7,261 bases of DNA, taken from NCBI GenBank assembly GCA_030146155.1, contig JASLCF010000046.1, positions 1 to 7,261 of the forward strand, read 5' to 3'. This document shows, in pieces, positions 1 through 5,946 of the stretch. The notes under the pieces are model-generated. The model was not told the origin of the DNA, made no database searches, and saw nothing but the letters and a program-made list of their open reading frames with translations. The translations under genes and the position numbers were made by a program. This DNA comes from Savagea sp. Lineage in GTDB: Bacteria; Bacillota; Bacilli; Bacillales_A; Planococcaceae. Positions within the stretch are counted from its first letter, which is position 1. Each line of letters begins with the position of its first letter.

Positions 1-924
1 ATTTTAGCGATTGGTGCCGTTGTCATTGCACTGAGTGTGTTAACTTTTGTGACCACCAATTGGGGTAGATTTACATTAACGATGCAGTTGTCCATTTTAA
101 TAGTAGGCATTCTTGTCAGTTTAGGTCTAGCATTTGCGCTTCAACGTCCTTACCCGAAAACAGCACGTACGATTTACTATGTCGCTGCAGCTGTCATTGG
201 GGCATCGGTCTATCTCATTGATAGCCTCTTCAATCAATGGAATGAATCGGTACAGCTTGTGTTACTCTGGGCGATTGCTGTGTTACCGCTTATTTACTTT
301 TTACGAGATCGTTTATTACTCATCGTTTTACTGATTTTATTTTCCTTCGTATCCTGGACAACGAGTGGCTTGTTCAATCTAGCTGTTGTCATTTTTGCAG
401 TCGTATTCATCTTTAGTTACTGGTTCAATGAAAGATACTTGAATCACTCTACATTTGTTTTCGTTGTTACAACTTTAGCTGCTGTAAATTGGTTGATTCA
501 ATTGTTAGTCATGGTACAAACTGAAAGTCTTTATATTGCGATGATAATTTTTGCCATCGGTAGCGTACTTTTATTCTCGGACATTAAAAACCATGAACAA
601 ACTGCTAAGTTTTTAGGCTCCCTAATGATGGCAGGTACCACCTTCATGCTAACGACGGAATGGGCTTGGACACCTCTCTTTCCAGAACGAGAGACGATGA
701 TTGTTGTTTTAGTTTATATTGTCCTAGCGATTTTCTATTTTGCATTAATGCGTACTGCCAACTTAGAAAGTGTGATTTTAATCGGTACACTCATTATGAG
801 CCTTTACTTCAATTACACATTCGATGTCGTGTCCAAACCACTCTTCTTCTTGGTTGCAGGAATTCTTCTCATTGGCATCGGCTTATGGTTTGAACGCGTG
901 AGAAGAAAGGAGATGAAGGCATGA
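1..924 (+). CDS. DUF2157/DUF4401-type polytopic membrane protein, 5' end outside window
   Basis: The frame is open from base 1 to the TGA at 922-924, giving 307 visible residues. The GTG at 37 is probably not the true start, because in-frame hydrophobic sequence continues to the window edge. Most of the protein is membrane: I count roughly nine or ten hydrophobic segments split by short charged loops. The first visible helix ends in a TNW motif, matching the '..NW' end of the first helix in DUF2157 proteins. The last helix (LVAGILLIGIGLWFERVRR) and the basic tail match the C-terminus of DUF4401/DUF2157 proteins. The molecular role of the family is unknown. It is typically followed by a GDYXXLXY protein, as appears here, with a 4-nt ATGA overlap suggesting translational coupling. 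The family call is from recalled motifs and gene order. The missing N-terminus would normally carry the soluble DUF2157 part. Confidence 0.8.
   Translation: MLAIGAVVIALSVLTFVTTNWGRFTLTMQLSILIVGILVSLGLAFALQRPYPKTARTIYYVAAAVIGASVYLIDSLFNQWNESVQLVLLWAIAVLPLIYFLRDRLLLIVLLILFSFVSWTTSGLFNLAVVIFAVVFIFSYWFNERYLNHSTFVFVVTTLAAVNWLIQLLVMVQTESLYIAMIIFAIGSVLLFSDIKNHEQTAKFLGSLMMAGTTFMLTTEWAWTPLFPERETMIVVLVYIVLAIFYFALMRTANLESVILIGTLIMSLYFNYTFDVVSKPLFFLVAGILLIGIGLWFERVRRKEMKA
904..912 (+). promoter_or_regulatory. Ribosome binding site of the second gene, inside the first
   Basis: AGAAAGGAG lies within the last codons of the DUF2157/DUF4401-type gene, 8 nt before the ATG at 921. Together with the ATGA overlap it indicates coupled translation of the two genes. 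Confidence 0.7.
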
Positions 925-1496
925 ATCATTTAAAAGGACTGACTTTACCTCAACTCGCTATTGTTGCTGTCATCCCATTACTCGTACTTTCTTATCTCCT
1001 TTGGCCGATTTGGCAAGTGAAACAAAGTACAGAACTAGTGACAGTCAAAGGACAGACATGGCAATCTTTAGAAGAACTACAGCAACAGTATGCTGTCGGC
1101 AGCCAACCAATCGATCTGTTATTACAAGAAGTTCGTCGTCAACAATTTGATGAGGAGCTGTCTACTCATATTCGTCATTTAAAACGAAGTGGTCAACAAA
1201 AGGTCTATGCAACACTGAAAGAACAAGACGGGTACACAGTCATTGATCAAGTTCATCTGAATCGTCCGAATGACAAGACTTTTCTAATGGCTTCCCTTTA
1301 TTTGTATCCCGATATGTACCGTGATGTGAGCAATACCTATTCATTAAACCTTGCGATAGGAACAGATGGCGCTTTCTTAAATCGTTCTACACCGAATGCC
1401 GCACATAAACAAAATGATCTCTATCAATGGGATGTAACCATTCAATTGAATAAAGGCAAAGGCTTAGTGACTAAAATTGAGCCAGTTACTCAATAA
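921..1496 (+). CDS. GDYXXLXY-family-like membrane-anchored protein, divergent
   Basis: A 191-residue protein. The ATG overlaps the upstream stop (ATGA) and is preceded by AGAAAGGAG, so the start is secure. Residues 11-29 form one hydrophobic segment after a short N-terminus with one Lys, fitting a signal anchor with the remainder (30-191) outside the membrane. A stretch around residues 95-116 (KVYATLKEQDGY, then NRP) resembles the 'VYVxLexxdG...RP' strand pattern of GDYXXLXY proteins. The GDYxxLxY motif itself should lie around residues 62-80 but is absent; that region reads PIDLLLQEVRRQQF. The protein is therefore either a divergent family member or a different protein filling the same slot. 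Being next to the DUF2157/DUF4401-type gene is the strongest support. Function is unknown; the two products probably act together at the membrane. Confidence 0.72.
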   Translation: MNHLKGLTLPQLAIVAVIPLLVLSYLLWPIWQVKQSTELVTVKGQTWQSLEELQQQYAVGSQPIDLLLQEVRRQQFDEELSTHIRHLKRSGQQKVYATLKEQDGYTVIDQVHLNRPNDKTFLMASLYLYPDMYRDVSNTYSLNLAIGTDGAFLNRSTPNAAHKQNDLYQWDVTIQLNKGKGLVTKIEPVTQ

Positions 1497-1529
1497 CTAC
1501 TAAAGGTAAAAAAGGGTTCTATCATTGAT

Positions 1530-1600
1530 AACGTTGGTGAAAGAAAATCACTTTCTCTTGAACTCAGGAGAGGGCGATGGAATTTCACTAACGTTTTTTT
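1530..1600 (+). terminator. Long two-tier hairpin terminator after the GDYXXLXY-like gene
   Basis: AACGTTGGTGAAA (1530-1542) pairs with TTTCACTAACGTT (1583-1595) as a 13-bp stem with one G-U pair, and the T run goes on to 1600. The 40-nt interior is not plain loop: TTCTCTT (1553-1559) can pair with GAGAGGG (1568-1574) around GAACTCAG, and ATC/GAT can pair just outside it. The T tract sits directly after the outer stem, 34 nt past the stop at 1496, so a Rho-independent terminator is the simplest reading. The two-tier shape is larger than usual. Confidence 0.72.
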
Positions 1601-1980
1601 ATTTTAAATAGAAAACAAGTGAGACCGCCTGTAGCATTCAAGTCGTTGAAAACTATCATCCAAGAGGTAACTCACCCGCCACTTACTCATAAGATGAAAA
1701 TGCTTATAGCCATTCAAGACGCCAACGTTATTTTTGAAGAAGATTGTTGACAGCCGGATTTTTTAAAGACAAGAAATGTAAGATTATTGATGGAAAAACA
1801 AGCTATAAAAAATGCCCAACCTGACGTATTACACTTTCTTTTCTTGAGATGTATCTGACTTATTCAATGTTGAAAAAATAACGATTGATCTATTAAAAGT
1901 GATGAGACAATACAAAATGTACCAATCTTTATAAAAACGAATCAACCCACATTTTTAGTTAAAATCTTCGGAAGTCACCC
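1601..1980 (+). pseudogene. Geneless A+T-rich stretch with broken reading frame, possible transposase relic
   Basis: No intact gene is visible on either strand over about 380 bases. On the plus strand, short open pieces follow one another with frame changes and stops. One piece (1612-1680) contains ENYHPRGNSPATYS, and just downstream in another frame comes HKMKMLIAIQ (1687-1716). Joined by a single shift they give Y-x-x-R-G-N-S...Y-x-x-K-M-x-x-L-I, which loosely recalls the N-terminal 'YHPKMLLKxLLYAY' region of IS1182-family transposases. Later pieces contain KIIDGK (around 1780-1797) and ITIDLLKVMRQYKMY (around 1880-1924) but match nothing I know. No terminal inverted repeats or target duplications were found. 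Treat the transposase idea as a guess; that the segment is decayed or non-coding is better supported. Confidence 0.25.
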
Positions 1981-2047
1981 ATCAATAAATCCTATCTATA
2001 TAAATGGCCATATGGTTTTGTGTAGCTAGATTGAATGGATCATGAGA

Positions 2048-2186
2048 TGTCAGTTGCTTGAAGTGCAAGATGGCAACTCCTTGGGGATCAGCGTTACAAG
2101 TGAGACACTGGACAGAGCGAAGCGAAGGAAGCGGCTCACCGAACGCCCCCAGGAACGCGTCCATCTGGAACGGAAAGCAACGGTTG
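2048..2186 (-). repeat. GC-rich structured interspersed repeat of the Bacillales type (three hairpins)
   Basis: This block is clearly richer in G+C than its surroundings. Read on the minus strand it holds three successive stems. GGACGC/GCGTTC covers plus positions 2157-2162 and 2141-2146 and includes one G-U pair. GGTGAG/CTCACT covers 2135-2140 and 2099-2104, with a terminal G-U. AGTTGC/GCAACT covers 2073-2078 and 2052-2057, with an inner CTTG/CAAG pairing possible. The core, GGCGTTCGGTGAGCC followed by GTCTCAC and an AGGAGT-type segment, resembles a short repeat that I recall as scattered in intergenic regions of Bacillus, Exiguobacterium and relatives. That is memory, not a search. It sits just past the ABC operon terminator. 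A 78-codon minus-strand frame (1982-2218) crosses it but is judged artefactual. Confidence 0.6.
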
Positions 2187-2194
2187 ATTTTATG

Positions 2195-2228
2195 AAAAAA
2201 ACCTAGTTTATTATACATAAACTAGGTT
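2195..2228 (-). terminator. Terminator of the ABC exporter operon
   Basis: AACCTAGTTTAT (2200-2211) and ATAAACTAGGTT (2217-2228) form a perfect 12-bp stem with a 5-nt loop. In the minus-strand direction it is followed by a run of six U (plus-strand A run 2195-2200). It begins 7 nt after the permease stop codon, the expected place for Rho-independent termination. Confidence 0.92.
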
Positions 2229-2234
2229 CCAACA

Positions 2235-3188
2235 TTATGTCGCAATATCTCGTTTCGTAAACACCCAATAACTGAGTCCTACGAAAATCAAACTGTACAC
2301 AGCTAACACTGCAATCGAAAATGGCAACGTAATCCCATCAATGACTGGTTGATGATTCAAATACATCGTCAAATCCATATGCGTAAACACAATATACTTC
2401 GCAATCTCAAAACGCTGTAATAAAACAACAACAATGCTACCTGTAAAATTAATAAATAAAGCCAAACCAATTGCCAACGAATTCGAACGAAACACCGTCG
2501 AAATCATGAAAGCAAATAAAGTCGTAATAATGATACTTCCTAATGAATACAGCACGAGCTGCAAACTTTTACCTAATAACGATACTTTCACCACTTCACC
2601 GGCTGCGACTCTTAACTCTTGCCCCTCACCTGATGGGAAAAACAAGAATGATAACACAAAGGATAATGCAATTCCTATCGCAAACAGGAACATACCAAAT
2701 GTAATGATCGTAATCAATTTGCTCGTTAAAATTTTGGAACGACTCATCGGACGCGTCATTAACATTTTAATCGTTCCATCACTAAATTCTGAAGCGACAA
2801 TACCAGACGCTACAATGACAATTAGCAATAAAACAATTGAACTAACGACACGCATTTGCGTCATCACATTACTTTGAAAACTATTCGACTCATAAGCTGG
2901 TAAATCATGCTGTAGACGGTATTCACTCATCAACAGTTCATCTTCTAAATAAGCTTTCCATTCCGCATCATTCGAATGTTCAGCGATTTGAAGTCGAAAC
3001 GATTCAATTTTCTCTTGTTCATTTTGTTGCCAAGTTGTAGGAGTCTCATCCATTCCAAAATCGAGTGTACTTACATAACGACTAATTCCAGTAATGGCTA
3101 ATAATAAAACGAACATAATTGCAATTAAGACATACGTGCCTTTTTTGCTCATTATTTTCATCCATTCATTTTTAACGAGATTGAGCAA
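2235..3188 (-). CDS. ABC-2 type transporter permease, TTG start
   Basis: The membrane-spanning half of an ABC exporter, paired with the ATPase gene just upstream. Counting from the TTG start (317 residues), hydrophobic segments lie near 18-37, 114-133, 158-184, 208-232, 237-257 and 288-310, giving the six-helix ABC-2 plan. A large extracytoplasmic loop occupies about 38-113. The N-terminus LLNLVKNEWMKIMSKKGTYV, the segment SEFSDGTIKMLMTRP after helix 2 and the C-terminal F-T-K-R-D-I are hallmarks of BcrB/YtrC-like permeases. An in-frame GTG at 3197 would give 320 residues, but it overlaps the AGGAGG (3202-3197). The TTG at 3188 sits 8 nt beyond that site and gives the usual LNLxKNEWMKI beginning, so I prefer it. 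It overlaps the ATPase gene by 17 nt. Substrate is not readable from sequence; peptide antibiotics or envelope-stress ligands are typical of the family. Confidence 0.92.
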   Translation of the reverse strand: MLNLVKNEWMKIMSKKGTYVLIAIMFVLLLAITGISRYVSTLDFGMDETPTTWQQNEQEKIESFRLQIAEHSNDAEWKAYLEDELLMSEYRLQHDLPAYESNSFQSNVMTQMRVVSSIVLLLIVIVASGIVASEFSDGTIKMLMTRPMSRSKILTSKLITIITFGMFLFAIGIALSFVLSFLFFPSGEGQELRVAAGEVVKVSLLGKSLQLVLYSLGSIIITTLFAFMISTVFRSNSLAIGLALFINFTGSIVVVLLQRFEIAKYIVFTHMDLTMYLNHQPVIDGITLPFSIAVLAVYSLIFVGLSYWVFTKRDIAT

Positions 3189-4101
3189 TTTGGCCACCTC
3201 CTGTCATTGCAATAAATTCATCTTCTAAGGTTTGTTTCTCATGTCTGATTTCAAAGAGAGGGATATCTGCATCAACTAACTGCTTGATAAATTGCGGAAT
3301 TTGTTCTTTCTCACAATCCAACTGCAGATGCTTTCCTTGAACTTCAACAGAAAAGCCTGAAGCTACTAGCAACTCCATCGCACGTGCTTGATCGCCAACT
3401 TCTACTCTCACTTTTCTCAATGTCGTTGTTTCATCTTGATCCTTAATCTTTTTAACATCAATTAAACGCCCATTTTGAATGACAGCAATTTCATCACACA
3501 TGAGTTCCATTTCGGATAACATATGACTCGAAACAAATACTGCAACATTTTGTTCTTCAGCTAATCTTCTTAAATGTAAACGAAACTCACGAATCCCCGC
3601 TGGATCAAGCCCGTTAGTTGGTTCATCTAAAATCAAAAATTCAGGTTGGTGAAGGAGTGCTTGTGCTAACCCTAATCGTTGACGCATACCCAGTGAATAA
3701 GTTTTCACTTTTTCATGAATACGGTTCGTTAACCCCAATTGAGCGACAACCTCGTCAATTCTTTCTTTTGTCACGTCGCCATTATGCATACGTGCGAAAT
3801 GAATTAAATTTTTGTAGCCAGACATGTAGCCATACATTTCAGGATTTTCAACGATTACACCTACTTTTTTCATGGCCGCTTCATAATCTGTCTGAATAGA
3901 GTGTCCGTTAATGAACACATCGCCCGCTGTTGGTTTCATTAAGCCAACCATCATACGGATTGTCGTTGTCTTCCCAGCACCATTTGGACCGAGAAATCCA
4001 GTAATGACTCCACGTTTTAATTGTAAGGATAGGTCGTCAATTAACGTTTTCGAGCCTATTTTTTTCGTTAAGTTTTTAATTTCTACTACTGTTCCTGTCA
4101 T
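3172..4101 (-). CDS. ABC transporter ATP-binding protein, BcrA type
   Basis: The cytoplasmic ATPase (309 residues) that powers the neighbouring ABC-2 permease. Motifs are complete and in order: Walker A GPNGAGKTT at 38-46, ENPEMYGYMSGYKNL at 85-99 in the Q-loop region with Glu in place of Gln as in many BcrA-type proteins, signature YSLGMRQR at 135-142, Walker B FLILDEP at 155-161, D-loop GLD at 164-166, and the H-loop histidine at 193 in SSHMLSE. Residues from about 225 to 309 form the C-terminal extension usual in bacitracin-type exporters. The ATG at 4101 has AGAGGG 5 nt upstream. The end of the gene overlaps the permease start, so the two are translated together. No two-component system or GntR regulator lies in the window, so a link to antibiotic sensing cannot be shown. 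BcrA-like proteins serve bacitracin or lantibiotic resistance in some hosts; the substrate here is unknown. Confidence 0.95.
   Translation of the reverse strand: MTGTVVEIKNLTKKIGSKTLIDDLSLQLKRGVITGFLGPNGAGKTTTIRMMVGLMKPTAGDVFINGHSIQTDYEAAMKKVGVIVENPEMYGYMSGYKNLIHFARMHNGDVTKERIDEVVAQLGLTNRIHEKVKTYSLGMRQRLGLAQALLHQPEFLILDEPTNGLDPAGIREFRLHLRRLAEEQNVAVFVSSHMLSEMELMCDEIAVIQNGRLIDVKKIKDQDETTTLRKVRVEVGDQARAMELLVASGFSVEVQGKHLQLDCEKEQIPQFIKQLVDADIPLFEIRHEKQTLEDEFIAMTGGGQIAQSR
3197..3202 (-). promoter_or_regulatory. Ribosome binding site deciding the permease start
   Basis: AGGAGG on the minus strand lies within the last codons of the ATPase gene. It is 8 nt before TTG at 3188 but overlaps the alternative GTG at 3197, which argues for the TTG. 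Confidence 0.75.
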
Positions 4102-4140
4102 TTCATCCCTCTTTTCTAATAGTTGTTACGTAATCTACAG

Positions 4141-4153
4141 ATGAAAGTTTCAT
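4141..4153. promoter_or_regulatory. Palindrome ATGAAAGTTTCAT upstream of the ABC exporter
   Basis: A perfect 6+1+6 inverted repeat lies in the 74-base gap between the DUF6904-like gene and the ABC ATPase, about 40 bases before the ATPase start. A smaller palindrome, TTACGTAA, lies nearby at about 4126-4133. I see no convincing terminator in the gap and no good -35/-10 pair. The palindrome could be an operator for a dedicated regulator encoded elsewhere, or chance. Confidence 0.3.
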
Positions 4154-4175
4154 TTTTACACTCATTCGTGTACTT

Positions 4176-4898
4176 TTACCACTCGATTGGTTCATCATCT
4201 TCTACAAAATTGACTTCACTTGGTAAAATGTCGTTCTCTGCCGCGAAACCGTCTATATCATTGACAAACTTTTCATATTCAGTCGAATATTCAAAAAGTC
4301 GTTTGCCGAAAATCTGTAATTTTTTTGCTCTCATTTCTCTTGAAAGCTTTTCCCATTCATGACAAAGATAATCGATAAATTGCGGATAATACCTAAACGG
4401 TTGGTATGGCGTCTGTTGAATCATTTTTTTAAAGTTGCTAAATGCTCGTTCTGAGAGGATTGTTTCAGCTAACTGTAGTACTTTACTTTGGAATAAACGG
4501 ACAGATGCCACATGCAGATCCCAGTCACTGATTTTTTTCTTATGCTGTTTCAGGTAACGGTCAATGAACTCGTTTAAGGCATACACCACTTGGATAAGAT
4601 AAGGCCATAAAACATTAAATTCTACAATCACATTTTTAGCTGGCAGAATCATGCTATGCCACTTTAGAATTTCTGGATCTAACCCATGTTCTTCCGAGCT
4701 GATTGAACGATTGCCCATGCGTGCATGACGTAGCTCATAGCAAAAACCAAGGATTGATAAACGGAGAGGTTCAAGTCCTTTATCTAACTCTTGATAACCG
4801 ACGATGTGATGAAGTGCATCGTATAGTTCTTCCATATCTTGCGTTGTTCCTGAAAAGGTAACGCCTGCAAATTGTGGGGTATTCTTCATAGTAATCAT
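4176..4898 (-). CDS. DUF6904-like soluble protein of unknown function
   Basis: A 240-residue protein. The frame is open further upstream (to an ATG at 4949), but AAAGGAG sits 8 nt before the ATG at 4898, giving the start MITMKNTPQFAGVTFSG. I recall proteins starting 'MLTIKNTPNYxGVxISGD...ELYxALHxIxG' from Bacillus genomes as DUF6904. Matching features here are ELYDALHHIVG near residue 24, LGFCYELRHARMG near 50, PAKNVIVEFNVLWP near 85, a central SVRLFQSKVLQ block and an acidic C-terminal tail ending in EPIEW. There is no signal peptide or membrane segment, so it should be cytoplasmic; no catalytic motif is recognisable. It lies 74 nt upstream of the ABC exporter, same strand, with no obvious terminator between, so read-through is possible. 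The family name is from memory and the function is unknown. Confidence 0.8.
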   Translation of the reverse strand: MITMKNTPQFAGVTFSGTTQDMEELYDALHHIVGYQELDKGLEPLRLSILGFCYELRHARMGNRSISSEEHGLDPEILKWHSMILPAKNVIVEFNVLWPYLIQVVYALNEFIDRYLKQHKKKISDWDLHVASVRLFQSKVLQLAETILSERAFSNFKKMIQQTPYQPFRYYPQFIDYLCHEWEKLSREMRAKKLQIFGKRLFEYSTEYEKFVNDIDGFAAENDILPSEVNFVEDDEPIEW

Positions 4899-5010
4899 AA
4901 GAAAATCTCCTTTATATTCAATCCATCCGCATCTGTATTTACTATACATGAGATGCCTTTTGATCTTGATGAGTTTATACTTTATTTATTTAATGCAACG
5001 CTTCAATCTT

Positions 5011-5352
5011 CTACCACTCACTGCGGAAACGTTCAAGATGTTCAAAAGCAATAGTCGGTTTTTGCATCGGAAGTGGACACATGCGATTGTAGGCTTTTAT
5101 TTTTTGATTGACTGCTTGAAGGTCTTGTTTTGTTTCCACTTGTTCTAATAATGCTCGGATTTCATGTTGTTTCTTTAGCCACTCTGGTAAATAACCTTGT
5201 TCCCTGGCTACACGTTGAAAATGTTGCACCACATCCCCTTGTAAGTAAGAGGCTTTCAGAGGTTTGCCTTTTCCTTTTAAATCTTTTTCGTAAGCGTAAT
5301 TATCTTTTTTTAACATATCTCCGATTAAATCATTGTAAGGTTGATCATTCAT
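5011..5352 (-). CDS. DUF1992 protein (DNAJC28 conserved domain)
   Basis: A 113-residue soluble protein. The ATG at 5352 follows GAGAGGG at 6-nt spacing. The DUF1992 pattern is present throughout: GKGKPL near residues 27-32, then HFQRVAREQGYLPEWLKKQHEI (about 44-65, with GYLPEW diagnostic), and a C-terminal helix NQKIKAYNRMCPLPMQKP (84-101). The domain is named after human DNAJC28. Bacterial members are often annotated 'DnaJ family domain-containing', but there is no J-domain and no HPD motif, so a co-chaperone role is not implied by sequence. It overlaps the upstream membrane-protein gene by 8 nt, a sign of a two-gene operon. There is no hairpin terminator in the 112 bases after it, so transcription may continue into the DUF6904-like gene. 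Confidence 0.88.
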   Translation of the reverse strand: MNDQPYNDLIGDMLKKDNYAYEKDLKGKGKPLKASYLQGDVVQHFQRVAREQGYLPEWLKKQHEIRALLEQVETKQDLQAVNQKIKAYNRMCPLPMQKPTIAFEHLERFRSEW

Positions 5353-5791
5353 TCGATTCCCTCTCTTTCATGTATATATTTAAGTATTGCGTCAACAACT
5401 CTAATCGTTCCATTTGATGATCGAAGGTTCGCTCTACAAACATCAACAGCATTAACCAAATGAATGTAAATGTTAACAGGTGACTCAATGTCCAACTTTC
5501 AATTAAATCCGTTGTCGCCACAGTCGCTAAAGCAATTAAACTTGAAAAAATAGTTAATAAAAATGCAGAATCATTCCGCCTTACTTTTTGTGCTTCAACA
5601 CGTGCAACAATCGTTTGAAGGGATAACATCGACACTGTATCAAAGCCTTTAATCTGACTTTCAATCTTGTGTCCACTTTCTTTCGCCAATTGATGAATTT
5701 CGACAACCAAGTCATCAAGAGAATCAAATTCTTTTAACCCTTCTTCATGAACCAATTTTGACCGACGCGTACGTTTAGAAAACAATCGCAT
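5345..5791 (-). CDS. Small two-TM membrane protein, unrecognised family
   Basis: 148 residues. The ATG at 5791 has AGGAGG just upstream with a short 3-nt gap. The first 70 residues are soluble and start very basic (KRTRRSK at 6-12), followed by predicted helix. Two hydrophobic segments follow, at about 75-93 and 102-119, joined by a short loop, then a charged C-terminal helix (120-148) with possible coiled-coil character (ERTFDHQMERLELL). This hairpin topology puts both ends in the cytoplasm. I do not recognise the family. The 8-nt overlap with the DUF1992 gene suggests the two products are made together; whether they interact is an inference. It is the first gene of the leftward run, and a candidate promoter lies at 5859-5886. 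Confidence 0.85.
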   Translation of the reverse strand: MRLFSKRTRRSKLVHEEGLKEFDSLDDLVVEIHQLAKESGHKIESQIKGFDTVSMLSLQTIVARVEAQKVRRNDSAFLLTIFSSLIALATVATTDLIESWTLSHLLTFTFIWLMLLMFVERTFDHQMERLELLTQYLNIYMKERESNE

Positions 5792-5858
5792 TCTCCTCCT
5801 GATTACATACAGCCTGAAGCTGTTTAATTATGTTTAGTTTAACATAACGCCTCCAGTA

Positions 5859-5886
5859 GTTATAGCTTGAGCAAGAAGCGAAACAA
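5859..5886 (-). promoter_or_regulatory. Candidate sigma-A promoter of the membrane protein/DUF1992 operon
   Basis: On the minus strand TTGTTT (plus 5881-5886), a 16-nt spacer and TATAAC (plus 5859-5864) lie about 67 bases before the start codon at 5791. The -10 box is good and the -35 box is weak. Confidence 0.35.
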
Positions 5887-5902
5887 TCGATTTCTTGTCA
5901 CA

Positions 5903-5940
5903 AAAAAATCACCTATTTCAATTGCAATAGATGATTTTTT
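5903..5940 (-). terminator. Terminator of the 103-residue membrane protein gene
   Basis: ATCACCTATT (5908-5917) and AATAGATGAT (5926-5935) form a stem flanked by an A run on the left and a T run on the right. In the minus-strand transcript the odd position is a G-U pair, so the stem is unbroken and ends in a U run 7 nt after the stop at 5947. On the plus strand the same position is a C-A mismatch, so termination there would be weaker. Confidence 0.85.
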
Positions 5941-5946
5941 ATTGAT

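Noticed and set aside
37..39. GTG as true start of the first gene
   Set aside because: The frame stays open to base 1 with hydrophobic, family-like residues and no ribosome site before the GTG, so the gene begins outside the window.
1982..2218. 78-codon minus-strand frame across the repeat
   Set aside because: Its start lies inside the ABC operon terminator stem, it has no ribosome binding site, and most of its length is the GC-rich structured repeat. Such repeats often give false gene calls.
2434..2877. 147-codon plus-strand frame inside the permease gene
   Set aside because: It lies antisense to a well-supported ABC-2 permease, has no ribosome binding site, and its product is low-complexity Asn/Ile/Lys-rich sequence typical of a shadow frame.
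4899..4949. Upstream extension of the DUF6904-like gene to the ATG at 4949
   Set aside because: The ATG at 4898 has AAAGGAG at ideal spacing and gives the family's expected N-terminus. The extension contains that ribosome site as codons.
4899..5010. Promoter or terminator between the DUF1992 and DUF6904-like genes
   Set aside because: TTGCAT and TATAAA boxes occur but only 13 bases apart, and other pairings are poor. No hairpin with a U run was found, so neither is claimed.
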